From: Phoronis ovalis
Lineage: Eukaryota; Phoronida; Phoronidae
NCBI GenBank assembly: GCA_028565635.1
Contig: JAOXYB010036240.1
Location: 1-13,762 of the forward strand
DNA: 13,762 nucleotides
Direction of reading: 5' to 3'
In this document: positions 1-8,396 of the stretch, in pieces
Numbering within the stretch: position 1 is the first letter of the stretch
How the letters are laid out: every line of letters starts with the position of its first letter
Made by a program: the position numbers and the translations under genes
Notes under the pieces: model-generated
The model's input: only the letters and a program-made list of their open reading frames with translations
Database searches by the model: none
What the model was told of the DNA's origin: nothing

Positions 1-13
1 GATATGAGCCGGC

Positions 14-61
14 CATGACCCTTACGGACAAGCTGTAGGCTGTCCATAAGTAAGGGTCATG
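14..61. repeat. Imperfect inverted repeat
   Basis: The left arm at 14-30 (CATGACCCTTACGGACA) pairs with the right arm at 41-61, whose reverse complement is the same sequence with TTAT inserted after CTTAC. The loop is about 10 bases. This would fold as a short hairpin with a 4-base bulge. It may be the end of a fold-back element cut by the window edge. Confidence 0.6.
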
Positions 62-375
62 CTTGCAGGACTACAGAATGAGTACCATAAACAAACAAGA
101 CCACAATTAGATAGCAAAGGTTATCAAATCCGATTATCCCATTCGACTGTGATCTAATTCTTGATTAACTTGGTAATTAGTCAGCTTACTCCTTAAGTAA
201 AACTAGAACCATAGTAGTTATAAAAGGCGTCTTTTTATTCCACTTTTCAAGTAGTACAGTAGGCATAGTTAATGATCATATGGACAAAACCCATAGGGTT
301 TCTTTTCACATTATCTGAAGTAACATACAAAGTTGATTTGTTTTCCTTATTATTCTACCTACCTGTTAGACATGA

Positions 376-387
376 TGTGCCGGCACA
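376..387. repeat. Perfect 12-bp palindrome
   Basis: TGTGCCGGCACA equals its own reverse complement. It is GC-rich within AT-rich surroundings. No function can be assigned; a dyad binding site or chance are both possible. Confidence 0.4.
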
Positions 388-464
388 GTACCCTCTAAAA
401 TTTGTTTTTCAAAGTTTCAAGTCTTTGTATACCGTCTAACTGATGTTCCATCAACGGAAGTCTC

Positions 465-723
465 GGGTAGAGGTGCAAAAACGAGATAATACGTGAACAA
501 TAACACCACTAAAATAAAGTAATATAGAAGGCAGATAATAAAAAAAATTAATATTGCTTTAGGTGCTTTTTACTCCTTAATTCAATTTAATTTGTTGCCA
601 TGTAATTGGTATAATTATAATTTATGTAGAAATTATGTAACGTTTAGTTATATTAGTCTCAGATTAATATATGTGCCAAGCCATTTCGCTCATTTTAAAA
701 TTTTAGCCAATCACCTTGCGTTA
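465..723 (+). repeat. Upstream copy of duplicated promoter segment
   Basis: This direct repeat matches 848-1112 along almost its whole length. It begins at GGGTAGAGGTGCAAAAACGA and ends at the CCAAT-containing TTAGCCAATCACCTTGCGTTA. The offset between copies drifts from 383 to 389 bases because of small indels. Substitutions are scattered, so the duplication is not brand new. This copy has the CCAAT box (707-711) but lacks the E2F site that follows the downstream copy. It may be a decayed second promoter or two copies of one dispersed repeat. Confidence 0.85.
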
Positions 724-846
724 CACATTCGCCCCCTCGCGTCAGAAAAACTGGCACATGCGCTGTGAGTATGGGGTAGAGGCATACTCACTGCGCATGT
801 GCCAGTTTTATCAGTTGAGCAAAAACTGACGCGAGGGGGCGAGTGT
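723..846. repeat. Long imperfect inverted repeat (hairpin)
   Basis: Outer arms at 723-745 and 826-846 pair with one 2-base gap. Inner arms at 747-773 and 783-809 pair 26 of 27 bases. The loop is the 9-base GGGTAGAGG (774-782). Bases 810-825 on the right have no partner and, with the adjoining bases, form a mini-hairpin of their own (TCAGTT at 811-816, AACTGA at 824-829). The arms are CpG- and GC-rich in an otherwise AT-rich region. The loop motif also begins both flanking direct-repeat copies. The form suggests a fold-back or MITE-like element, but no transposase or clear target-site duplication was found. Confidence 0.8.
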
Positions 847-847
847 G

Positions 848-1112
848 GGGTAGAGGTGCAAAAACGAGATAATACGTGAACAATAACACCACTAAAATAG
901 TAATACAGAAAGCATATAATAAATAAAATTAATATTGCTTTAGGTATTTTTTACTCCTTATTTAATTTAATTTTTGATATATAGTTGATATAACTATAAT
1001 TTATGTAGAAATTATGTAACGTTTACTTATATGCTTTGTATTTTTTTTCTTATTAATATCGGTGCCAAGTCATTTCCCGGTTTTTAAAATTTTAGCCAAT
1101 CACCTTGCGTTA
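848..1112 (+). repeat. Downstream copy of duplicated segment, carrying proximal promoter
   Basis: This is the second copy of the segment at 465-723. It ends within the CDC6 core promoter: its CCAAT box is at 1096-1100, and homology stops about ten bases before the E2F site. Differences from the first copy include CATTTCCCGG at 1071-1080 where copy one reads CATTTCGCTC, which brings this copy closer to an E2F half-site. Confidence 0.85.
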
Positions 1113-1132
1113 TTGCAAACATTTCGCGGGAA
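1096..1132 (+). promoter_or_regulatory. CDC6 core promoter: CCAAT box and E2F site
   Basis: A CCAAT box (1096-1100, within TTAGCCAATCA) is followed 21 bases later by TTTCGCGGGAA (1122-1132), which reads as an E2F site on both strands. E2F/DP factors drive CDC6 at G1/S in animals and NF-Y binds CCAAT boxes, so the pair fits the downstream gene. An initiator-like TTTCAGTA lies at 1161-1168. No TATA box stands at the expected distance. The assignment is from motif and position only. Confidence 0.65.
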
Positions 1133-1164
1133 TATTATCCTTACAGCTGGAGTTGGATTTTTTC

Positions 1165-1254
1165 AGTAATAGACAAATTTCTTTACAATACCACATAGGC
1201 TCGTCACTTTTCTTCATTTTCATTTCCAAAGTACTCATTTCAAGTACATCTGAG
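1165..1254 (+). other. Probable CDC6 non-coding first exon (5' UTR)
   Basis: The sequence ends in GAG followed by a perfect donor GTAAGT at 1255, and no ATG occurs between the E2F site and this donor. The matching acceptor (TTATTTCTAG, ending 1555) lies three bases before the CDC6 start codon. The 5' boundary is a guess placed at an initiator-like TCAGT (1163-1167). A transcript end would settle it. Confidence 0.5.
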
Positions 1255-1555
1255 GTAAGTATCGCTTCCAAAATGTGTTAATTCGCGTACAAAAAATTAC
1301 CCACTAAAAAATCCCTTTGGCTTTATATCCCTACCAGTAGTCAGTACCAGTACGAGTTTGACAAAGCAGGTGATTATAAAATTAAATATGTGTTTGCGTA
1401 AAGAATCACTTCTTCATGGGCTTTGGCTTTGTAACACAACGTATTACCATTTCTAGATTAGGCATACTGAGTGAATTGTGTCGCGAGAGGTTCTACTTTT
1501 AAACTACCGTACCTTTTAGTACTAAAGTAAGATGTCTTTTCAATCTTATTTCTAG
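1255..1555 (+). other. CDC6 intron 1 (5' UTR intron)
   Basis: A 301-base GT-AG intron is inferred from the donor GAG|GTAAGT and the acceptor TTTCTAG|AAAATG. It contains no other recognisable feature. Confidence 0.5.
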
Positions 1556-1558
1556 AAA

Positions 1559-2159
1559 ATGGCATCGAAGGTCAGCATTCAAAGAAAATTAGAATTTCCT
1601 GTTAAAAAGATGACACGATCAAGAGCTCAGGGATCAGTAACGAAAGAAGCAGTAGTGCGCATTTCGAAACTTTCTCCAGAACAAATTTTAAACAAAGAGT
1701 TTCTTAATTGTTCTACACCTAGAAGATCTTCAAGAATGTCACAACATCAAAACATTCCCCTGTCTTCTCCCAGAAAGCAACTGAAATTTAAAGACGTAAT
1801 TCAAATTAGTGACAATGATACAGATAAACAAGATGTCTTGCAAAAACCTGATGTCTGTAGCTCAGAAAATGGCAATCCAAGCAGTATTAACAGCCTGCTA
1901 CTTAGTCCATCTAAATGTAATCTTTCCCCTGAAGAAAAACTTAATAGGTGTGTGACTCCTACACTGTCAAGAATTACTGACCTATGCCAATCAAGGAAAA
2001 CTGAGACTCTTACGAAATTTAGAAAGCTTAGTGCAACTGTACTTCAAAGCACAGAATTGCAAAAAGTGCATAACGTTAATGAACAACCATGTTGTGAAAA
2101 ATCCAAAACAACAGTAAAAGAATCGGACATGTTAATTTCACCCAGAAAGCGACAGATTG
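1559..2159 (+). CDS. cdc6: CDC6 coding exon 1 (regulatory arm, residues 1-200)
   Basis: The start is the first ATG after the inferred splice acceptor, with context AAAATGG. Residues 8-17 ([10 protein letters not shown]) match the spacing of the degenerate PIP-degron of human CDC6. Full Cdk sites (S/T-P-x-K/R) are at T53, S70, S116 and S194, and minimal sites at S39, S123 and T133. An RxxL destruction-box-like segment starts at R72. The rest is low in hydrophobics and probably disordered. The exon ends at CAGATTG|GTAAGC, leaving one base of a split Asp codon. Reading on past the donor gives only a short tail into a TA repeat, which is intron. Confidence 0.93.
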
Positions 2160-5100
2160 GTAAGCTGGGTATTTTTTATGTATATATATATATATTTTAC
2201 AAATGATGTTGGTTATCTTATGACCATATGTTTGTATGTTAAAAACAGTACTGCTCTTAAAATTACTTGTGGTACTTCACAATTTTTTGCATTAGTCAAC
2301 ACCTGACATGATAACTGGACAACTCATTGTTATCACTCTAATGATTTTCATACCTTACACTTTTCTTACTTGGTTAGATGTAATATGTTTTAGTCCTTAT
2401 TATATAAGTCTGAAATGAGCTCCATGTAAGTATTAACTTTCTGGGACAGGTGATTAACTTACAAGAATTCTATTCACTTCAGGGCTTTTAAAGGTGGCAG
2501 ACTCCCCTGTCTAATTAACAAAATGTATGCCTACTTCATAAATTGTCCTTGTTCTTTTTAGGGAAAACCCTGGCACTTTCAGCAAATATATACTCATTTT
2601 ATCAGATTTAATTTGACAAACTACACAACATACTATGATTGGGTTCTCTTTCTTTGTTAACATACACTAAGTTTGTGAAAATTTATCCATGCATGCTGGT
2701 GCAATTATCAGCTCATTTTCAATGCTATAATCCTCTGATACCTTTTTGTCAGTTGTGATAAATAAGGAGAAACTATCATTTAAATCTTCTCATATTTTCC
2801 TAATCCCCTTCCCAAACTTTCTGCCTTACATTCTGACAAGTAAATAATATATTGTAACTTTAAGCAGAAATACATAAATGAGATTTATTGTGTGACACAC
2901 AAAAAAGTGTGAATGTATTTTTTTTTTTCTCAAACATTTTGCCAGATCCAAAACTTTTCATGGCAAATGTTAACTAGGAATTTAGAAACTACTGAGCTGA
3001 GAATTGAAGTCTTTGACCTTTAGATTTTGATAAATCAACAAATAAGAAAAACATACCTGATATCTGGTCAGAAAATTTTGGTTACCCCATTTACCTAACT
3101 GAATATATAAATTGCTTAATACGTTTGTAGATTCTCCTTTGAAGATCAGACCTTTATCTCCTTGCTCACCACGTAAAACATCAAGAAAAGAAAACTTTCC
3201 AACTCCTGTAAAGACACCGAAAAAACACAATGAGCAAGTTAGACAAGAAAACAAATCGTCTAAACTTAGACTATTTAAGCAAAATGGTAAGCATGTCCTG
3301 TCCTTGAAATACTTCATGTAAAATAATTCTACTTTTATGTATTCCTAATATAGCTAGAATTATGTTGCTTTGTTTTAGCTTGTAAATTATCTGCTCTACA
3401 AATGTCTGCTTGTTGATTGTCTTTTGTAACTATGGATATGCTTTATACCTGTTTTTAGGCTATCACACAGTCTATTCTAAAATGAAATATACAAACCAAG
3501 ATATATCACCCAGTATAGTAGTTATAGACTATCTGGTTATAATTTTTCAGTGCACTTTCTCTTCAGCAAATACCTGTTGCCTCTATAAGTTTTGTTCTTA
3601 TTGCAGTACAAGACTACATCAAAATAAAACAAGCATTACACACAGCAAAACCAACTCGTTTAGTTTGTAGAGAAAAAGAAACTAAAGAAATTGAGACATT
3701 CTTACAACAACATCTGCATAACCATAAAGCTGGAAGCATGTACATATCTGGAGCCCCAGGGACAGGAAAAACTGCTGTGCTGTCTCGTTTACTAGAGAAT
3801 TATAAGGTGTGGTTTTCATAGTGAACAATAAATTGTACTTGTCTTTGCTTAAGAAGATGATTTCTGGATACTGAAGTTTCATGCTTTGATTGATAAAGTC
3901 ATAGTAACACAGAAAAGGTTTATTCACTAGGGTATATAATTTTAATTGTGTACATACATTTTCATTATAAAATGCTACATGATATACTTTTAACACAGTT
4001 CCTGAAATCATGTGAATTAAACTGTAAAATGCATGGTTTTACTATTAACAATATAAAAATAAATAAACAACCATGGTATGTAGTACATGAAACACAGTGT
4101 CATTATGTATTCAGTGTTGAATATTTTTACTCCCTTTTTCAGAGCAAAATGCAGAAACCTATTTTTGTAAATTGTATGATGATGAAAAATTCTCAAGCTA
4201 TCTTCAACAATGTTCTTACTGAAGCTTGTGGCAAAGATGTGAAAACTCGCTCAGCAAAAGATGCTCAGAGACAACTAGAAAAACTAGTGACATCTAGTGG
4301 TCACATGATGTAAGTTTCTGTGTTAAAAAACTATAGGGCAAATTTTTGATACATTTACAAAATCTAGCAACATCTTTTGTCCAGTGTTTGAAACAGTTAT
4401 AGATTATCATGACATGTAACACCTTCCCAACATCAGTTCATTTATAATTACACAGGTTTTATATTTTTATACACAACTGTTAAAATAACTTTTTGGTTTT
4501 GCTTTGCAGCTTGTTAGTATTAGATGAGATCGACCAACTTGACAGTAAAAATCAAGAGGTGTTGTATACTATGTTTGAGTGGCCGGCTCTTCGTAATTCA
4601 AGACTTGTTCTGATAGGTATGTTGCATGTATCGCTGCAGTTGCCAGACATATGATTATTACCATACACTAGTTATATTAATAGAATTATTCTGTTAATAA
4701 GCTACTTTTTCAATTAAACATACATCCAAAAGATGCAATTATATATGATGCAAAATTACATTTGCTTCAAGGATAGATCACATGTTATTTTAGCATTAAT
4801 AGACTATTTGCATGCACTTGAAGTCACTGCAGTCAGACCCTTTCAATACCGGCGTCCTTTAGTTAACACAAAACTTGTTTTTTTTTTAAATCTGACCTAA
4901 GAAATCTTACCTGTAACAGCCAGGTCACTTGTTGCCTTCAAGGCTTAGGTGGCAAACTTTCTCAACTAAACCCACCTATTTTAACCTGCACTGTACATAT
5001 TTTGCACTCTTGCCAAATGCACACACCTCTAGCAGAATCTTCAATTAGTTGAAGGTGGCTAGTTACGGAAGAAGAAGAAAAGCTTTAATCGGTGAAAATT

Positions 5101-7227
5101 TAAAAAAAATCTTAATAAATAGTTGTTTATATATTGATATGCTCACAAAAAGGAGGGTGTTTCTTAGATCAAAGAACAAGAATTTTTCTTGGTTTTAGCT
5201 CAGCATGCGAAGGATACGTTTTGTGAATGAATCGCATGAGCGCACGCAGAATTGTCATTGTTCATTAACATAATGCGACATGCTGGGATCGTATGATTCT
5301 GAGATGAGTGGCTCCACCAAGTGCATGCAAATAGTCTATTGTCTCACAATTGTTCACATGTGATGTGGTTTCCTTTTTAGGGATTGCTAACGCATTAGAT
5401 CTGACTGACAGAGTTTTACCCAGACTACAAGCCAGACCTAATTGCCGTCCAAGGTTGTTGAATTTTACACCATATTCAAAAGATCAAATAGTTACAATAT
5501 TAGAGGATAGGATCAAACAGGTATTTGAAGAGGCGAAGCTTTGCTTATTCTCATTAAATATGCATGATGTTAACATTATTTTGTGAATTGAAAGCAAAAT
5601 ACAGAAAATGTCTTATTTTGTTGCCTAAAAGATCTAAGAAAAATTAATCCCATAAACTGGCATACTATTAAAACATGAAAACATATTTTTCTGAAATGAT
5701 TATGTACTAGACATGAAAACAGCTTCTTGCCATGGATTGGTATGGTTATCTTGTTATTTCTTTTATTTCGCAGGCCTCAAACAATGGGGAATCAGTTTTG
5801 GATCCAGTAGCTGTTCAGTTTTGTGCACGTAAAGTATCAGCTGTTGCAGGCGACATCCGCAAAGCTTTAGATGTATGTAGGCGAGCAGTGGAAAAAGTAG
5901 AATCTGATGTCAAAACACAGCAGGTGCTTAAACCAGCAGGTAAATCTTTATGTAATTATTATAATTATTGAAACATTTACCTTAGCTCAAGCAGTCTTGA
6001 TGATTATTTATAAATTTACAAGAAGTTCCTGTTGTTACGTCTGCTGTGTAAGCTGGACTGGTTATGAGATGTTGTAGCAGCACAAGCACATACTTGGGCT
6101 GCATGTTTATCAGAGATAGTGTAATATGCTACTGTTGGATGTGCAATAATATGTTTGCTTTAACAATAGTTATTACTTGCTTACAGTCACTAATAGCCCA
6201 AGAAAAACACCACAATCTTCTCTTCCAAAAAAGATAGAAGTCAGCCATATTGCTGAGGTCGTAAATGAAGTTTATGGTTCGAAGGTCATGGCTACTCCAA
6301 AGCAACAACAAAACATTCCTTTACAACAAAAACTAGTTGTTTGCACTTTACTTGTGTTGCTCAAACAAGGAAAAACAAAAGAAGTTACCATTGGAAAGGT
6401 GAGTGGGCTTAGTTAAATTTTGATACAATTTATTATTTTTACGATTTATACCATACTTCTATACTTTGATATTTCTAATATTTTGAACCCATGAAAACAA
6501 AATTTCTATATTGATTTAGTGGTAGTTAATTTATCAGTAGAAAATTGTAACATAATATGTTAAACAACTGCACCTTGTTTAAATTATTGCATAGTAAATC
6601 TTGTTATTTGTAGTTGCACGAAACTTACACCAAAATCTGCAAAAAGAGACAAGTAGGTGATTCAGAAAAGTCAGAATTCAATAGCATGTGTACACTATTG
6701 GAAACGAGAGGAATCATTGGAATAAAGAAAGCTAAAGAACAAAGACTGTCTAAAGTGAGTTCTTTATAGTATGTGATTGTTCAGCCCCATTTTGAAATGT
6801 TTTGGTAATCTGATCTAGTGCAGGGTTGCAGCGGGTGGGCTCCTTAAAAACTTGACAAAAACTGAAAAATGTTCAGAAGCAATTATGTCCCAAACTCTGA
6901 AGGAATTTGTTGGTCATCAGGGTTTCATTGTTTATGTTGACATAATCTGAAAAAGTAGTAGCACACTAAATATTAGGAAGGGTGTAATGAACATTCAGTT
7001 TGCTTGAACAAAATAATAGTCAATCACTGTTGCATGCAAAGTTGTTTATGTGTGATAACTTATATCTGTTTAGCTGAATGTTGATATTTGTGCTGAACAA
7101 GTATGCCCTTTAACGCTTTAATATTTTGCTTCAGGTATCTTTAAAGTTGGATGAAAAAGAAGTTGAGTTTGCTCTTCAAGACAAGGTGCTGATAACTTCT
7201 ATTTTGCAAGAAGGCTTACCTAAGTGA
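1559..7227 (+). CDS. cdc6: Cell division control protein 6 (CDC6), ten coding exons
   Basis: CDC6 is the AAA+ ATPase that joins ORC on chromatin in G1 and, with CDT1, loads the MCM2-7 helicase, licensing replication origins. The coding sequence is join(1559-2159, 3131-3286, 3607-3806, 4143-4309, 4510-4616, 5381-5520, 5774-5939, 6187-6398, 6614-6754, 7135-7227). Every junction is GT-AG and in frame, giving 660 residues. The regulatory arm spans residues 1-252. The AAA+ core follows, with Walker A GAPGTGKT (301-308), Walker B LLVLDE (376-381), sensor 1 Asn414 and sensor 2 GDIRK (483-487). The winged-helix region covers about 520-660. From the arm's RLFKQ segment to the C-terminal GLP it follows vertebrate CDC6 closely. 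Human CDC6 is 560 residues, so the extra length lies mainly in the N-terminal arm. ORC1 is excluded because there is no BAH domain and the CDC6-specific signatures RLFKQ, FEWP and [10 protein letters not shown] are present. The gene appears intact. Confidence 0.97.
2160..3130 (+). other. CDC6 intron 2
   Basis: This 971-base intron is the longest in the gene. It contains a short TA microsatellite (about 2180-2196) and a T-run near 2919. No exon or gene is visible inside on either strand. The acceptor is TTTGTAG at 3124-3130, with a weak pyrimidine tract. Confidence 0.85.
3131..3286 (+). CDS. cdc6: CDC6 coding exon 2 (Cdk sites and KEN box)
   Basis: The exon completes Asp201 and runs to residue 252. 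It is dense in regulatory motifs: full Cdk sites at S202 (SPLK), S213 (SPRK), T225 (TPVK) and T229 (TPKK), a minimal site at S210, and a KEN box at 220-222, the recognition motif for APC/C-Cdh1. It ends in KLRLFKQN, matching the conserved VRLFKQEG segment of vertebrate CDC6. The donor is AATG|GTAAGC. A minus-strand open frame over this exon is a shadow. Confidence 0.93.
3287..3606 (+). other. CDC6 intron 3
   Basis: A 320-base GT-AG intron ending TTATTGCAG. Apart from AT-rich filler it shows nothing. An open frame running from this intron into exon 3 is out of frame with CDC6. Confidence 0.9.
3607..3806 (+). CDS. cdc6: CDC6 coding exon 3 (Walker A)
   Basis: This exon encodes residues 253-319. 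A linker helix aligns with the vertebrate segment ending in REREMD (here REKETK, 274-279). The phosphate-binding loop follows: SGAPGTGKT, with Walker A at 301-308 and catalytic Lys307. The exon ends on a codon boundary at AAG|GTGTGG, a weaker donor than its neighbours. Confidence 0.96.
3807..4142 (+). other. CDC6 intron 4
   Basis: A 336-base intron with acceptor CCCTTTTTCAG. Open frames crossing it on both strands show no family similarity and are shadows. Confidence 0.9.
4143..4309 (+). CDS. cdc6: CDC6 coding exon 4
   Basis: Residues 320-374 continue the AAA+ fold. [15 protein letters not shown] corresponds to the vertebrate segment with IMLNCMSLRTAQAVF. A helix with RQLEKLVTS follows and leads to Walker B. 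The donor is read as GAT|GTAAGT, leaving two bases (AT) that join C in the next exon to give Ile375. Confidence 0.95.
4510..4616 (+). CDS. cdc6: CDC6 coding exon 5 (Walker B)
   Basis: Residues 376-410 carry the Walker B motif LLVLDEID with Asp380 and Glu381, then DQLDSK and the CDC6 signature LYTMFEWP. The exon ends with LVLI and one base of Gly411. The acceptor is GCTTTGCAG and the donor ATAG|GTATGT. Confidence 0.97.
4617..5380 (+). other. CDC6 intron 6
   Basis: A 764-base intron. Between about 4840 and 5330 the composition is richer in GC than the other introns. It contains a perfect small hairpin, CTTCAA-TTAG-TTGAAG (5039-5054), followed by a GGAAGAAGAAGAAAAG run (5067-5082), and a CG-richer patch at 5205-5320. 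This could be an old insertion of a short interspersed element, but I could not find clear internal promoter boxes or flanking target repeats. The acceptor is TCCTTTTTAG. Confidence 0.8.
5381..5520 (+). CDS. cdc6: CDC6 coding exon 6 (sensor 1)
   Basis: Residues 411-457. [18 protein letters not shown] contains the sensor 1 Asn414 and the initiator-type segment with conserved arginines that follows it. [16 protein letters not shown] begins the lid domain. The exon ends on a codon boundary at CAG|GTATTT. Read-through into the intron would add 22 residues before a stop at 5584-5586. Confidence 0.96.
5774..5939 (+). CDS. cdc6: CDC6 coding exon 7 (sensor 2)
   Basis: Residues 458-512. The lid helices read [20 protein letters not shown], with sensor 2 in GDIRK (483-487) and Arg486 the expected nucleotide-contacting residue. 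[15 protein letters not shown] closes the AAA+ domain and is nearly identical to vertebrate CDC6. The acceptor is TTTCGCAG, the donor CAG|GTAAAT. Confidence 0.96.
6187..6398 (+). CDS. cdc6: CDC6 coding exon 8 (linker and start of winged helix)
   Basis: Residues 513-583. The linker contains another full Cdk site at S516 (SPRK) and a minimal one at T520. The winged-helix part begins near [15 protein letters not shown] and continues through [18 protein letters not shown] and KEVTIGK, each matching vertebrate CDC6 in order. The acceptor is GCTTACAG, the donor AAG|GTGAGT. Confidence 0.95.
6614..6754 (+). CDS. cdc6: CDC6 coding exon 9 (winged helix)
   Basis: Residues 584-630. [14 protein letters not shown] corresponds to the vertebrate LYEAYSKVCRKQQV, and [20 protein letters not shown] to the following recognition-helix and wing segment. 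This domain binds origin DNA and ORC in the family. It begins and ends on codon boundaries; the donor is AAA|GTGAGT. Confidence 0.95.
6755..7134 (+). other. CDC6 intron 10
   Basis: A 380-base GT-AG intron with a good acceptor (ATATTTTGCTTCAG). No other feature is seen inside. Confidence 0.9.
7135..7227 (+). CDS. cdc6: CDC6 coding exon 10 (C-terminus)
   Basis: Thirty residues, [20 protein letters not shown] to GLPK, then TGA at 7225-7227. They match the vertebrate end, which also closes in a GLP motif; one extra Lys follows here. This marks the complete C-terminus. Confidence 0.95.
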   Translation, partial: VSLKLDEKEVEFALQDKVLITSILQEGLPK

Positions 7228-7675
7228 AGATTGTTTTAACTACAAAAAATAATGTGTCATGTTAAGTGAACATCAAAAAAGTTCACCAAAAATTTATTTT
7301 GAACAGTCAAAGGCTGTTGTTTATTTATTTCTATTGCTGGATCTTTCTTTAAAAGTTTTTTTAAGTTGCAGTAATGTGTTATTTAATGTGGGTGCTTATC
7401 TATGATTTTTATGAAGAGCATCTCTTTGATAATGCATTTTAAGATTTTTAAGTAAGGACATTACTTCTGGTAATCAGTATATATTCTGTGATACATGAAT
7501 CGAAGCTTGTAACATTTTAATTTGCATTGTAATTTATGTTGACAAATTTAAATTTTACTGCATGATAATTGAACACTTTTTTATCTGTTTTAATGAATAA
7601 GGTTTTAACTTAAAAACTTTTTAATTTAATTGTAATCTGTATATAGTTAATAATAAAATGCATGGTGCTGGTACA
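7228..7675 (+). terminator. CDC6 3' UTR and polyadenylation signal
   Basis: AATAAA at 7652-7657 is followed by a GT-rich stretch (GGTGCTGGTACAGTTTCTGTGT), the usual layout for cleavage about 10-30 bases after the hexamer. That gives a 3' UTR of roughly 440 bases, AT-rich with several ATTTA-type runs. The exact cleavage point is not known. Confidence 0.65.
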
Positions 7676-7808
7676 GTTTCTGTGTACAATCGCTTCTGTT
7701 GGAATTTAAGCATACAGAATTTCGTTTCATATCTTAGTGAATCTTTGTTTTAAACCCTGATAGCAGTGATTTTGTGTTTTCATGGCTTTGTCGATGCTGC
7801 CATCTGTT

Positions 7809-8393
7809 GTTCATATCGGAAAGGTCTTTGTTAAGGCCATAGTTCATGATCAAGTGTTTCTGAGCAAAAAGAAACATTAATTAATTTTAATTCATGATCA
7901 GCAGTATACTTTACCGCAATGTCAAAAATATGTTGAAATACAAAGCTGTATACACGAAAGAATTCACTGTTTGAACAATAGTTCAACCCAACAATTCTAA
8001 GCCTAATCTAGTACTGCAACAACATTTTTACAAGGAATAATAGTACATATATGTACATTATATATTCATATAGTATTAGAAAACCTCTTCACATGTTAGA
8101 CAAAATTTGTATATCTGTACTATACATGTACATGAATGGGTAGCGCGTGACAAATTGCAACACGTGCGATGCATGGTGAACTTGATAATCATTATATGCT
8201 TACACTGAATTTATGAAAGATTTAATGGATTTTAAAATACAGTCGAGATAATTTATCAAAATATCCCGTAAAATACACAAAGTAGATTAAACTTTAATCC
8301 AGTCACGTACATCTGTTTTATCAATGTTACCAGCACTGAGATGAAATGCAATTACAGTTTTACATAAAAAAAGCAGAAGCAATGGCACATATT
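7809..8393 (+). repeat. 3' tandem duplication, copy A
   Basis: This copy begins GTTCATATCGGAAAGGTC and ends GCAATGGCACATATT. It matches copy B throughout with scattered substitutions and indels, including a longer stretch around GTGCGATGCATGGTGAAC. It contains the palindromic GTACATATATGTAC (8044-8057). No coding potential is conserved between the copies, so it behaves as non-coding duplicated DNA between two convergent genes. Confidence 0.88.
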
Positions 8394-8396
8394 GGT

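Larger units (their letters stand above)
1..464. other. Upstream intergenic sequence
   Basis: No convincing coding exon is visible on either strand. The stretch is AT-rich and holds two small structures: an imperfect inverted repeat at 14-61 and a perfect 12-bp palindrome at 376-387. It could be intergenic or the tail of a gene lying outside the window. Confidence 0.5.

Noticed and set aside
14-25. ACCCTTAC-type word shared by the hairpin at 14-61 and the end of the minus-strand gene (9160-9170)
   Set aside because: Only about 12 bases match and the flanks differ; chance is the simpler reading.
2982-3317. 111-codon open frame on the minus strand
   Set aside because: It lies antisense over CDC6 coding exon 2, whose plus-strand frame is confirmed by splice phase and conserved motifs.
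3410-3670. 86-codon plus-strand open frame
   Set aside because: It crosses intron 3 into exon 3 in a different frame from the conserved CDC6 reading.
3682-4011. 109-codon minus-strand open frame
   Set aside because: Antisense to the Walker A exon and intron 4; no recognisable motif.
6129-6311. 60-codon minus-strand open frame
   Set aside because: Antisense to CDC6 exon 8; a shadow of the real frame.
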